Of a stretch of 54,217 bases of DNA, positions 8,081 through 16,208 are shown piece by piece. Origin of the DNA: Bacillota bacterium. Its GTDB lineage: Bacteria > Bacillota > Limnochordia > Darwinibacteriales > Darwinibacteriaceae. The DNA is taken from the NCBI GenBank assembly GCA_012840725.1, contig DURQ01000001.1, positions 1-54,217 of the forward strand. The letters are read 5' to 3'. Position 1 is the stretch's first letter. Each line of letters starts with the position of its first letter. Both the position numbers and the translations under genes were made by a program. The notes beneath the pieces were generated by a model. The model searched no databases. It was not told the DNA's origin and was given only the letters and a program-made list of their open reading frames with translations.

Positions 8081-8532
8081 ACGGGTATGTCCTAGATGAG
8101 TTCGATCGGGAGATTATCCGCCTGCTTCAGCAGGACGGCAGAATGCCCTTCCTTACCATCGCCAATCAGTTGGGACTGGCTGAAGGAACCGTGCGGCGGC
8201 GCGTGGCCAAGCTGCGCAGCGAAGGCCTTCTCAAGATCGTGGGCATAGCCGACCCTTTTAAGGTGGGACTGCAGACTGTTGCCATCGTAGGCCTTAAGGT
8301 AGAACGGGGCAAAATCGAAGCGATCGCCAAGGAAGTCAGTTCGCTCAAGGAGGTGCGCTACGCCGCTCTTTCCACCGGCAACTACGACCTTGTTGTTGAA
8401 GTTGTGGTGTCGAGCAACGATGAGCTGCTGACCTTTTTGGTCGATAAGTTGAGCGAGATTCCAGGCATCAGCAATACCGGAACTTCCGTTGTCCTCAAGG
8501 TGGCCAAAGAAGACCTGGCCTGGGATGTCTGA
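8077..8532 (+). CDS. Lrp/AsnC family transcriptional regulator (second of pair)
   Basis: 151-aa paralogue of the preceding gene: HTH (about 6-52, LAEGTVRRRVAKLRSEGLL), then the shared DPFKVGLQTVAI linker and a RAM domain with GNYDLVVEVV and PGISNTGTSVVLKV. The ATG overlaps the upstream stop (ATGA). The similarity along the full length suggests tandem duplication. Its stop lies one base from the stop of the convergent comM gene, with no terminator between them. Confidence 0.92.
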   Translation: MNGYVLDEFDREIIRLLQQDGRMPFLTIANQLGLAEGTVRRRVAKLRSEGLLKIVGIADPFKVGLQTVAIVGLKVERGKIEAIAKEVSSLKEVRYAALSTGNYDLVVEVVVSSNDELLTFLVDKLSEIPGISNTGTSVVLKVAKEDLAWDV

Positions 8533-8533
8533 G

Positions 8534-9976
8534 TCAGGCAAAGAGATGGTAATGCGCTTCCCAGCGGTACTGCAGTGCCTCGGCCACATGGGGCTCGTCC
8601 ACTTCGTCAGCACCATCAAGTTCAGCGATGGTGGAGGCGATACGCAGCGTGCTGTCAAAGCCGCGAGCAGAAAGGCCGAGGCGTTTTTGGGCCTGCTGGA
8701 GGAAGCGGAGCCCTGCTCTGCCTGGTGCACGAGGAACCGATCTGCTGCGCTCGCGTCCCTGAACGCTGCCTGTCGGCCACGGCTGGGGCCTGTCCTGCAG
8801 TTCTTCTGCGGAGAGGGGCGCTAGGCAGCAGAACAGCTCGATGCGATCGAGCAGGGGGCCCCGCAGTTTCCTTCGGTACCTGCCCAGATCCCTGCTCGAA
8901 CAGGTGCACAGGCGGGTGGAACTGCCGAAGTAGCCGCAGGGACAGGGATTGGCAGTGGCGATGAGCCAGAAGTCCGCGGGATAGGTCAGGCTCAGTTCGG
9001 CCCGGGCAAGATGCACAACCTTGTTATCGAGCGGTTCCCGCAGAGCCTGGAGAGTGTTGAGGGCAAACTCGGGGAATTCGTCGAGCAGCAGGATGCCCAG
9101 ATGGGCCAGGGTGATTTCGCCGGGCCTGCCGTTTTTTGAACCGATCAACCCTGCTTGAGAGACGCTGTGGTGGGGAGCGCGCAGGGGTCGTTCCACTGGC
9201 GGCGGTGAGTCTGCTGTGAGCAGTCCCGCCGCTTCGTAGATCTTGGCCAGCATCAGCATTTCTTCTCGTTTCAGCGGCGGAAGCAGCCGGCGAGCTTGGG
9301 TGGCAAGGAGGGTTTTGCCCACACCCGGCGGCCCAACCAGCAGGATGTGGTGGCGTCCGTGAGCAGCAATCTCAAGCGCCCGCTTTGCGTGGGCCTGACC
9401 TTTTATCACTGGACCGCAGGCGCTTGGCTTCGGCCGGGGCAGTGGACAGGCCGGCACCTGGGGCGCCGGCGTTTTTCCTGCCAAGAAATGTACCAGATGG
9501 GACAGGGAAGGGGTTATTAACAGGTTCTTCCGCCCCGATAAGGCCGCCTCCCGGGCGTTCGCCTGCGGCAGGATCAACTGAAAGCCCCGTTCATCCGCCA
9601 GATCAGCCAGGCTGAGCACTCCGTCGATGCGCTTGAGTGTGCCGCTCAGAGAGAGTTCACCCGCGAATATGCGCTGCCGCAGGGCTTTAAGGCTGAGATG
9701 GCCTAAGTGAGCAAGGATCCCGAGGGCAATCGGCAGGTCAAAAGCCGCTCCGTCTTTGGGAAGGTGAGCTGGAGCCAAGTTGACGATCACCTTTTGGGCC
9801 GGGAACTTGAACCCCGAGTTGCGCAGGGCGGAACGCACCCGCTCCCGGCTTTCCCGCACCGTTTTGCTGGGCAGACCAACGATTTCAAAGCCCGGCAGGC
9901 CGGGACGGACATCCACCTCAACCTCGATCAGGAAGCCTTCGATGCCGGCCACTACTCCACTGAAAACTACGATCAT
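8534..9976 (-). CDS. comM: ComM/YifB family AAA+ ATPase (Mg-chelatase-like)
   Basis: 480 aa. Family members include ComM, the branch-migration helicase for natural transformation. N-terminal S5-like domain (about 1-165, FEIVGLPSKTVRESRERVRSA), then an AAA+ module with Walker A GPPGVGKT (215-222), Walker B ILLLDE (295-300) and the family Cys cluster NPCPCGYFG...CTC (343-359), and the C-terminal LGLSARGF and AEALQYR. The frame is open much further upstream, but the ATG at 9976 gives the family N-terminus and follows AGGGGGG. The region around residues 395-425 is short and unusual compared with the family. It is divergent from the dprA transcript, and their promoters overlap. Confidence 0.94.
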   Translation of the reverse strand: MIVVFSGVVAGIEGFLIEVEVDVRPGLPGFEIVGLPSKTVRESRERVRSALRNSGFKFPAQKVIVNLAPAHLPKDGAAFDLPIALGILAHLGHLSLKALRQRIFAGELSLSGTLKRIDGVLSLADLADERGFQLILPQANAREAALSGRKNLLITPSLSHLVHFLAGKTPAPQVPACPLPRPKPSACGPVIKGQAHAKRALEIAAHGRHHILLVGPPGVGKTLLATQARRLLPPLKREEMLMLAKIYEAAGLLTADSPPPVERPLRAPHHSVSQAGLIGSKNGRPGEITLAHLGILLLDEFPEFALNTLQALREPLDNKVVHLARAELSLTYPADFWLIATANPCPCGYFGSSTRLCTCSSRDLGRYRRKLRGPLLDRIELFCCLAPLSAEELQDRPQPWPTGSVQGRERSRSVPRAPGRAGLRFLQQAQKRLGLSARGFDSTLRIASTIAELDGADEVDEPHVAEALQYRWEAHYHLFA

Positions 9977-9987
9977 GGAAGCCCCCC

Positions 9988-10017
9988 TTGACATTATAGT
10001 CAGAATATTGGTATATT
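9988..10017 (+). promoter_or_regulatory. sigma-A-type promoter for the zinc-ribbon/dprA genes
   Basis: Perfect -35 TTGACA (9988-9993), 18-base spacer and -10 TATATT (10012-10017, five of six bases). It faces right, with the first gene at 10104, leaving a leader of about 80 bases. It is interleaved with the comM promoter on the other strand. Confidence 0.72.
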
Positions 10018-10021
10018 TGAC
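9993..10021 (-). promoter_or_regulatory. sigma-A-type promoter for comM
   Basis: On the minus strand: perfect -10 TATAAT (9998-9993), 17-base spacer and a weak -35 GTCAAA (10021-10016). The predicted start is about 10 bases upstream of the comM ATG, so the leader is short. The -10 shares a base with the -35 of the opposing promoter. Confidence 0.65.
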
Positions 10022-10103
10022 ATAAGTACGGCAGATCCTCCCGATCATAGAAGGCGCCCATCCTCGGCATGCTACTAGGGAGCAAAATGTGAGGAGGGCT
10101 AAC

Positions 10104-10337
10104 TTGCAGTTTGACGTAGGCGCGACGCGGATATTCCGCTGTCCGGTCTGCCAGGTGGATACCCCGCACACTGTGAAGGCCAAAAAAGGAGAGATGTACG
10201 GGATCGTCTGCACGAACTGCCTGGGCGGCGCAGTGGTGAGCGGGTTGGATCTGCGGATCTACCAGCTGAAGTGGGAGGAAGAACTTCAGGCTATCCTAGA
10301 CAGCCTGGTGGAACATCCCCTAAAAGAAGATGAGTGA
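10104..10337 (+). CDS. Small zinc-ribbon protein, function unknown
   Basis: 77 aa. Two Cys pairs, C13-x2-C16 (CPVC) and C36-x2-C39 (CTNC), make a typical four-Cys zinc ribbon; the remainder is a short helical acidic tail. I do not recognise a named family. The TTG 10104 start is chosen because GAGGAGGG (10091-10098) is 5 bases upstream; the GTG at 10089 would overlap that site. It is the first gene after the strong promoter at 9988 and is followed after 15 bases by dprA, so the two are probably co-transcribed. A role in DNA uptake or processing is only guilt by association. Confidence 0.78.
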   Translation: MQFDVGATRIFRCPVCQVDTPHTVKAKKGEMYGIVCTNCLGGAVVSGLDLRIYQLKWEEELQAILDSLVEHPLKEDE

Positions 10338-10352
10338 CAAGGGGGGAAGTAA

Positions 10353-11375
10353 GTGGACTGGACTCCCCGCCAGTATCTCATCGCCTTCAACATGGTGCCC
10401 GGCATAGGGGGCAGAAGGCTGATGGCGCTCGCGGAGCATTTTGGCAGCCTGGCCGCGGCCTGGCATGCCTCCTGTTCAGCCCTGGCAGCGGTTAGGGGGA
10501 TCGGCCCCCAGACAGCAGCCCAGTTCTGTGCTGCGCGGACGAGCCTTTCGCCCCTCGCGGAAGAGGAGTGGGCCGCGGGCCTCGGTGCCCGGATCGTCGC
10601 CATCTACGATGACGAATACCCTGTCTGCCTGCGGCGGCTGGCGGTGCCACCGCCTGTCCTGTACGTCAGGGGAACCCTTCCTGCGGAACCGGGCGTCGCC
10701 GTTGTAGGCACGCGTCGCCCTTCCAGAAGCGGCTTGGCGCAAGCTCAGCACTTCACCGCTGAGATCGTCCGCCGGGGACAAGCGGTCGTATCAGGTCTGG
10801 CTCGTGGCATAGACTTCGCCGCGCACCACAAAGCCCTGGAGATGGGCGGCAGCACCGTGGCGGTGCTGGGCTCAAACTTGAGAACAGTCTATCCAGCGGA
10901 ACACCGCGGCCTGGCAGAGCGCATCGCTGAGCAGGGGGCAGTTGTGAGCGAGTTTTCGAGCCGCTGCCCAACCGTTCCCGGGAACTTCCCCAGGCGCAAC
11001 CGGATCATCGCAGGCCTATCAAGAGGAGTCCTCGTGGTTCAGGCCGGCGTCAATTCGGGTGCTCTCCGCACTGCCGACTGGGCTTTGGAACTGGGTCTGG
11101 ACGTCTGGGCAATCCCGGGAGAGATCAGCGACCCTCTCCGAGAAGGCTGCCACCGGTTGATCAAACAGGGAGCCCAGCTGGTCACCGACCCTGTTGAACT
11201 CTTCGGCGAAGAATCTGCGCCGCGAACGCCGTTCTCGCCCGATATTGAGCATCTGCATGCTGCAGGGCGGAGCGCGAGCGAGATCGCAGCCATCCTCAAA
11301 ATGCCTGTTCAAGAAGTGCTGATCCGGCTTTCCAGGCTTCAGGTCGAGCATTCCGAAAGGCTGGGCTGTACCTAA
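10353..11375 (+). CDS. dprA: DNA-processing protein DprA (Smf)
   Basis: Loads RecA on incoming single-stranded DNA during natural transformation; also present in non-competent bacteria. 340 aa. N-terminal helix-hairpin region (about 1-65, VPGIGG and VRGIGPQT), Rossmann-like DprA core (about 80-285) with VVGTRRPSRSG (117-127), SGLARGID (147-154), AVLG and FPRRNRIIAGLS (212-223), and a C-terminal winged-helix (about 290-335). The family's EFP triplet is EFS here. GTG 10353 follows GGGGGGAAG. It lies between the zinc-ribbon gene and the Smg-like gene, upstream of topA as in B. subtilis. Confidence 0.96.
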   Translation: MDWTPRQYLIAFNMVPGIGGRRLMALAEHFGSLAAAWHASCSALAAVRGIGPQTAAQFCAARTSLSPLAEEEWAAGLGARIVAIYDDEYPVCLRRLAVPPPVLYVRGTLPAEPGVAVVGTRRPSRSGLAQAQHFTAEIVRRGQAVVSGLARGIDFAAHHKALEMGGSTVAVLGSNLRTVYPAEHRGLAERIAEQGAVVSEFSSRCPTVPGNFPRRNRIIAGLSRGVLVVQAGVNSGALRTADWALELGLDVWAIPGEISDPLREGCHRLIKQGAQLVTDPVELFGEESAPRTPFSPDIEHLHAAGRSASEIAAILKMPVQEVLIRLSRLQVEHSERLGCT

Positions 11376-11382
11376 AGCCTGC

Positions 11383-11411
11383 TTGCATAATATTCCTAGA
11401 GCTACTATAAT
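11383..11411 (+). promoter_or_regulatory. sigma-A-type promoter upstream of the Smg-like gene
   Basis: -35 TTGCAT (11383-11388), exactly 17 bases, then a perfect -10 TATAAT (11406-11411). The predicted start is near 11418, about 22 bases before the ATG at 11440. It would drive the Smg-like gene and topA independently of dprA. Confidence 0.7.
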
Positions 11412-11439
11412 GAGGGTAATTCCACACCGGAAATGAGCG

Positions 11440-11841
11440 ATGATCTTGAGTAAACATAGACCGCGGCGCCCTGACCGGGTGCTGCAATCTGCAGCAGACG
11501 ATGAGGATCTCAGTCTGGATCTCCCCGAACTCCTCGGCAGGCTGGCCCAAGAGCTCCAGCTTTCTGTGCTGGCCTTGAGCGGCTTGGACAACGGCAAGGG
11601 CCGGGTGTTCAGTCAGTGGGAGCAGATTTACCTATCTGAGGAGGCCAAGCACTTTGTTATGGCCGCCCTGCACAGAGACCTGGTTACCGCGGAGGAGTTA
11701 GAGCAGGCCTTGGCGCTGCTTTTCGCGCAGACTCAGGGATTTGCCGATGTTGAGGATATCAGGGTGCTGCTGGAAAGCCTTGTGGACGATCCTCAGCGCC
11801 AGAGCATGCTGGCGTTTTATGACGCCGAACACATACAGTGA
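11440..11841 (+). CDS. Smg/DUF494-like protein
   Basis: 133-aa acidic, mostly helical protein. I call it Smg-like on position (between dprA/smf and topA, where proteobacterial smg also sits) and on a loose resemblance in the middle and C-terminal parts (RVFSQWEQIYLSEEAKHFV, then a helix and a DVEDIRVLLESLV segment). The resemblance is weak by eye and a profile search is needed. The N-terminus is basic and probably disordered. ATG 11440 has only a poor Shine-Dalgarno. It has its own good promoter and is followed after 27 bases by topA. Function of the family is unknown. Confidence 0.6.
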   Translation: MILSKHRPRRPDRVLQSAADDEDLSLDLPELLGRLAQELQLSVLALSGLDNGKGRVFSQWEQIYLSEEAKHFVMAALHRDLVTAEELEQALALLFAQTQGFADVEDIRVLLESLVDDPQRQSMLAFYDAEHIQ

Positions 11842-11868
11842 GCAGGAGAACATCACGGAGGTGGCTTG

Positions 11869-13956
11869 TTGACTACGCTGATCATTGTCGAATCACCAGC
11901 CAAGGCCCAAACTATCAAGGGCTTTTTGGGAAAGAAATACACGGTCAAAGCGTCGCTGGGCCATATCCGGGACTTGCCCCGCAGCAAGCTGGGCGTTGAT
12001 CTCGAGCACGGTTTCGAACCAAGCTATATCACTATCCGGGGCAAGGGGCCCGTGCTGCAGGAACTGCGGGAAGCGGCCAAAAAGGCTGACCGTGTTCTGC
12101 TGGCGACGGACCCCGACCGCGAAGGTGAGGCCATTGCCTGGCATCTAGCCGAAGCGCTTCACATTAAGGATGAGAAGTGCCGCATAGATTTCCACGAGAT
12201 CACCAAGACCCAGGTGCAGCAGTCCGTCAAGGCGCCCCGGCCCATTTCCCAGTCTCTTGTCGATGCCCAGCAGGCCCGCCGTGTCCTCGACCGCATCGTT
12301 GGCTACAAACTCTCCCCTTTGCTTTGGGCTAAGGTCAAGCCCGGGTTGAGCGCCGGCCGGGTTCAGTCGGTGGCAGTGAAGCTGATCGTGGATCGGGAGC
12401 GGGAGATCGAGGCATTCACGGCAGAGGAGTACTGGACGGCCACGGCGCTCCTGGAGACCGCCGAAGGACAGCAGTTTGAGGCTAAGCTGCTGAGTAAAGC
12501 AGGTGCAAAGATTGATCTGCCAAATGCGGAAGCAGCTCAGCAGGTGAAGCAGGACTTAACCGACGCGGATTGGGTGGTGGCCAGCGTCAAGAAGACGACG
12601 CGCCGGCGCAACCCCGCCGCTCCCTTCACCACGAGCACCTTGCAGCAGGAAGCCGCCCGTAAGCTTGGCTTTTCCGCCAAAAAAACGATGCGCGTCGCTC
12701 AGCAGCTCTATGAAGGCCTGTCCCTTGGCCCGTTGGGCACCCACGGCCTCATAACCTACATGCGTACCGACGCGACGCGTGTCTCTCCAGAAGCCATTGC
12801 CGAAGTGAGGACGTACATCAGCGAGGCCCACGGCAGCGCCTACCTGCCGAAAGAACCGCGGCAGTATGCTGCCAAGAAAGGGGCGCAGCAGGCCCACGAA
12901 GCCATCCGCCCGACCTCGGTTCTCCTCACTCCGGAGCAGGTCAAACCCTATCTATCCCGAGACCAGTTCCGGCTCTACAAGCTGATCTGGGAACGCTTTG
13001 TGGCCAGCCAGATGAGCGCTGCGACCTTTGATGCCACCAGCGCTGACATCCAAGCAAAAGACTACCTGTTCAGAGCAACAGGCAGCCAGCTTAAGTTCCC
13101 GGGGTTCCTGAAGATTTACGTTGAGGGCAGCGACGACAACGGGCTCGAAAGCGAGTTGGGAGACCGCCTGCTGCCTCCGCTGCAGCCATCCCAACCTCTC
13201 GAACTGAACGAGCTCGATCTGGAGCAGCACTTCACACAACCTCCGCCGCGCTACAGCGAGGCCACCCTGGTGAAGACTCTCGAAGAGGAAGGGATCGGAC
13301 GCCCCAGCACCTACGCTCCCATCATCGACACGATCTTGGAGCGAGGTTACGTCATCCTGGAAGAGAAGCGCTTTCGCCCCACTGAGCTGGGGATTATTGT
13401 TGTGGATCTTCTTTCAGAGAGCTTTCCCAAGCTGCTGGATGTGGGCTTCACCGCTTCCATGGAAACACAGCTGGATCAGATTGAGGAAGGAGCTCTGCGC
13501 TGGCAGAGCGTGGTCGGCGAGTTTTACAGCCCCTTTGCTGAGGATTTGGAGAAGGCCTACTCTCAGCTTGAACGCGTCGAGGTCCAGGATGAAGTCAGCG
13601 ACGTGATCTGTGACAAATGTGGACGTAACATGGTGTACAAGACCGGCCGCTTCGGCAGGTTTCTCGCCTGTCCGGGCTATCCCGAGTGCAAGAACACCAA
13701 GCCCATCCTGGACGAGATCGGTGTGGAGTGCGCCCTCTGCAAAAAGGAGAACCGGCCCGACGGCCGCCTTGTGCGCAGGCGTTCCCGCAGCGGACGCTTT
13801 TTCTACGGGTGCAGCAATTATCCCGATTGTTCCTTCACTTCTTGGCAGCTGCCGGTGGCCGAAGCCTGTCCTTACTGCGGCCACAACCTTGCTGTCCGTC
13901 GAAAGGGGAGCGAACCAGTCTGCGTGAACAAGCAGTGCCCCGGAGGTGAAGGCTAG
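11869..13956 (+). CDS. topA: DNA topoisomerase I
   Basis: Type IA topoisomerase that relaxes negative supercoils. 695 aa. Toprim domain at the N-terminus (LIIVESPAKAQTI, then DPDREGEAIAWHL), the central strand-passage domains with catalytic Tyr297 in ITYMRTD, and three C-terminal four-Cys zinc ribbons from about residue 581 (CDKCGRNM, CALCKKENRPDG, CPYCGHNL). TTG 11869 is chosen: GGAGG at 11857-11861 is 7 bases upstream. The TTG at 11866 immediately before it is possible but less well spaced. The stop overlaps the trmFO GTG by one base. Confidence 0.97.
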   Translation: MTTLIIVESPAKAQTIKGFLGKKYTVKASLGHIRDLPRSKLGVDLEHGFEPSYITIRGKGPVLQELREAAKKADRVLLATDPDREGEAIAWHLAEALHIKDEKCRIDFHEITKTQVQQSVKAPRPISQSLVDAQQARRVLDRIVGYKLSPLLWAKVKPGLSAGRVQSVAVKLIVDREREIEAFTAEEYWTATALLETAEGQQFEAKLLSKAGAKIDLPNAEAAQQVKQDLTDADWVVASVKKTTRRRNPAAPFTTSTLQQEAARKLGFSAKKTMRVAQQLYEGLSLGPLGTHGLITYMRTDATRVSPEAIAEVRTYISEAHGSAYLPKEPRQYAAKKGAQQAHEAIRPTSVLLTPEQVKPYLSRDQFRLYKLIWERFVASQMSAATFDATSADIQAKDYLFRATGSQLKFPGFLKIYVEGSDDNGLESELGDRLLPPLQPSQPLELNELDLEQHFTQPPPRYSEATLVKTLEEEGIGRPSTYAPIIDTILERGYVILEEKRFRPTELGIIVVDLLSESFPKLLDVGFTASMETQLDQIEEGALRWQSVVGEFYSPFAEDLEKAYSQLERVEVQDEVSDVICDKCGRNMVYKTGRFGRFLACPGYPECKNTKPILDEIGVECALCKKENRPDGRLVRRRSRSGRFFYGCSNYPDCSFTSWQLPVAEACPYCGHNLAVRRKGSEPVCVNKQCPGGEG

Positions 13957-15272
13957 TGGCGCATGTGACTGTGATCGGTGGCGGCTTGGCTGGGAGTGAA
14001 GCTGCCTGGCAGATAGCCCAGCGGGGCATAAAGGTGCGCCTCTACGAGATGCGCCCTCAGGTCATGACTCCAGCCCATCACACCGCTGATCTGGCCGAGC
14101 TTGTCTGTTCAAACTCCCTTGGTTCGGCTCTGGGAAATACTGCTGGCGGCCTGCTGAAGCGTGAGCTTCAGCTCATGGGTTCGCTGATCATGGAGTGTGC
14201 GCTTCAGACCAGCGTGCCCGCGGGCAGCGCCTTGGCGGTGGACCGGGAGCTTTTCGCCAAGGAGGTAACCCGCCGCCTGGAAGAGCATCCCCTGGTGGAG
14301 ATTATCAGGGAAGAGTGCCCGACCATTCCTGAGGGGATAGCGGTGATCGCCAGTGGTCCCCTCACAAGCCCGGCCTTGAGTGAGAGCCTCCAGGAACTGA
14401 CCAAGGCAGAGAATCTGCATTTCTATGATGCTGCCGCCCCGATTGTCCTCGGTGAAACCGTGCGCTTTGACCTCGGCTTTTGGGGAGCGCGCTACGGCAA
14501 GGGCAGCCCAGATTACTTCAACTGTCCCATGGACAAGGAGGAGTACCTGGCTTTTTGGCGTGCACTCGTGGGGGCAGAACTTGCTCCCCTGCATGAGCAT
14601 GAGGTGGACGACGGGGGTATGCCCGTTTTTGAAGGATGCCTGCCCATTGAAGTTATCGCGCGGAGAGGGGAAGATGCCCTGCGTTACGGGCCCTTCCGGC
14701 CCGTAGGCCTTGCCGATGAGCAAGGGCGCCGCCCCTACGCTGTGCTGCAGCTGCGGCGGGAAAACACGGAAACCACCCTGTTCAACTTAGTTGGCTGTCA
14801 GACCCGCCTGAAGTGGGGAGAACAGAAGAGGGTGTTCCGGATGATTCCGGCCCTGCAGGATGCGGAGTTTGTGCGCTACGGGGTTATGCACCGCAACACC
14901 TTCGTCAACTCTCCTAAGGTACTTGACGCCAGCTTCCAGTTCCGGACGGAACAGCGGCTCTTTTTGGCCGGCCAGATCACGGGAGTGGAAGGGTATGTAG
15001 AAAGCACAGCATCCGGGCTGCTGGCGGGGTTGAACGCCGCAAGGCTTGCTCGTGGCTCCAAACCTCTTGTCCTGCCGCGGGAAACGATCCTGGGCAGCCT
15101 CGCACACTACATCGCCACTGCTGATCCCAAGCACTTCCAGCCGATGAACGCCAATTTCGGCATCCTGCCGCCTCTCGAGCCGCCTGTGCGGAGCAAGGAG
15201 GAGCGCAAGCTGGCTTACACGGCACGATCCTTGAGCATTTTGGAGGAGTTTTGGCGGACCCAGGAGGGATAG
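13956..15272 (+). CDS. trmFO: Folate-dependent tRNA (uracil-54-C5)-methyltransferase TrmFO
   Basis: FAD enzyme that uses methylenetetrahydrofolate to make ribothymidine at tRNA position 54. 438 aa. N-terminal FAD-binding VIGGGLAGSEAAWQ (about 6-18), RLYEMRPQ, LVCSNSLGS, and the conserved C-terminal ITGVEGYVESTASGLLAG. GTG 13956 shares its G with the topA stop. The order topA-trmFO-xerC matches B. subtilis topA-gid-codV. Confidence 0.97.
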   Translation: MAHVTVIGGGLAGSEAAWQIAQRGIKVRLYEMRPQVMTPAHHTADLAELVCSNSLGSALGNTAGGLLKRELQLMGSLIMECALQTSVPAGSALAVDRELFAKEVTRRLEEHPLVEIIREECPTIPEGIAVIASGPLTSPALSESLQELTKAENLHFYDAAAPIVLGETVRFDLGFWGARYGKGSPDYFNCPMDKEEYLAFWRALVGAELAPLHEHEVDDGGMPVFEGCLPIEVIARRGEDALRYGPFRPVGLADEQGRRPYAVLQLRRENTETTLFNLVGCQTRLKWGEQKRVFRMIPALQDAEFVRYGVMHRNTFVNSPKVLDASFQFRTEQRLFLAGQITGVEGYVESTASGLLAGLNAARLARGSKPLVLPRETILGSLAHYIATADPKHFQPMNANFGILPPLEPPVRSKEERKLAYTARSLSILEEFWRTQEG

Positions 15273-15274
15273 CC

Positions 15275-16180
15275 GTGGAGGAACTGAAAGACTATCTAGA
15301 CAGTCTCCGAGTGCAGCGCAACCTGTCCCCGGCCACCATTGATGCCTATGAACGCGACCTCAGGCACTTTCTCGGCTTTGTCTGGGAACAGCTGGAGCTT
15401 CTGGACAGGCCCAAGACGCTGCAGGAGGTGGACAAGCACCTGGTGCGGGACTATTTAGCCTTCCTCGCCCGTTCGGGGTATGCCCGTTCCAGTATGGCTC
15501 GGCGCTTAGCAAGCATCAGGGGGTTCAGCAGGTTCCTCTATTCAAAAGGCCTGGTGGAAAGGGACTTCGCCCTGCCCGTTGGGACTCCCAAGCAGCCGAA
15601 GATGGTTCCCGAAACCATGACCATGGGCGAGATCAGATCCTTTCTTGAGGGAAAGATGCCCGGGAACAGCCCTGCCCTGCGCGCCCGCAACAGGGCGATT
15701 TTCGAGATCCTTTACGCCACCGGGATCAGGCTGGCAGAACTCGTTGGCCTTGATCTAGAAGATGTCGATACGGCCCAAGCCTATCTGCGGGTTTTCGGCA
15801 AGGGGCGAAAGGAGCGCATCGTGCCGCTCGGTGAATGTGCCTTGGCTGCTCTGGCCGATTACTGTCAGCACTACCGGCCGCTTTTGCTGCAGGGGAAGGA
15901 CAGCAGAGCGCTCTTTTTGAACGCCGAGGGTGAAAGGCTTACACCCCGTGGCGTACAGTATATACTAGACGAGTGCTGCCGCCTGCTTGAGGTGCACAAG
16001 AAGATCACACCGCACACTTTCCGCCACACCTTCGCCACTCACCTCCTGGATAACGGTGCCGATCTCCGTTCCATCCAGGAGCTCCTAGGACATTCCAGTC
16101 TCTCTACAACTCAGATCTACACCAGAGTGACGCGCAGTCACCTGAAATCAGTCTACAACCGAGCCCATCCCCGGGCCTAG
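15275..16180 (+). CDS. xerC: Tyrosine recombinase XerC (CodV)
   Basis: Site-specific recombinase that resolves chromosome dimers at dif. 301 aa. N-terminal SAM-like core-binding domain (about 1-95) and C-terminal catalytic domain with all active-site residues: Arg152, Lys176, His247, Arg250, His273, and the nucleophile Tyr282 in the segment [16 protein letters not shown] 15275 follows AGGAGGG; the frame is open from TTG 15251, but that start lies inside trmFO without a site. It is followed directly by hslV. Confidence 0.96.
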   Translation: MEELKDYLDSLRVQRNLSPATIDAYERDLRHFLGFVWEQLELLDRPKTLQEVDKHLVRDYLAFLARSGYARSSMARRLASIRGFSRFLYSKGLVERDFALPVGTPKQPKMVPETMTMGEIRSFLEGKMPGNSPALRARNRAIFEILYATGIRLAELVGLDLEDVDTAQAYLRVFGKGRKERIVPLGECALAALADYCQHYRPLLLQGKDSRALFLNAEGERLTPRGVQYILDECCRLLEVHKKITPHTFRHTFATHLLDNGADLRSIQELLGHSSLSTTQIYTRVTRSHLKSVYNRAHPRA

Positions 16181-16208
16181 CTCGGTCAGCTCGTTGGGAG
16201 GAAAAAGG

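Noticed and set aside
7589-8532. Tandem Lrp-like genes as siroheme decarboxylase (AhbA/AhbB or Nir) subunits
   Set aside because: The C-terminal halves show the RAM ligand-domain pattern GYDLV and GI..T.T..VL, and no heme or siroheme biosynthetic gene is near.
8489-8964. Plus-strand open frames opposite comM
   Set aside because: They overlap the conserved C-terminal part of comM and have no family or Shine-Dalgarno.
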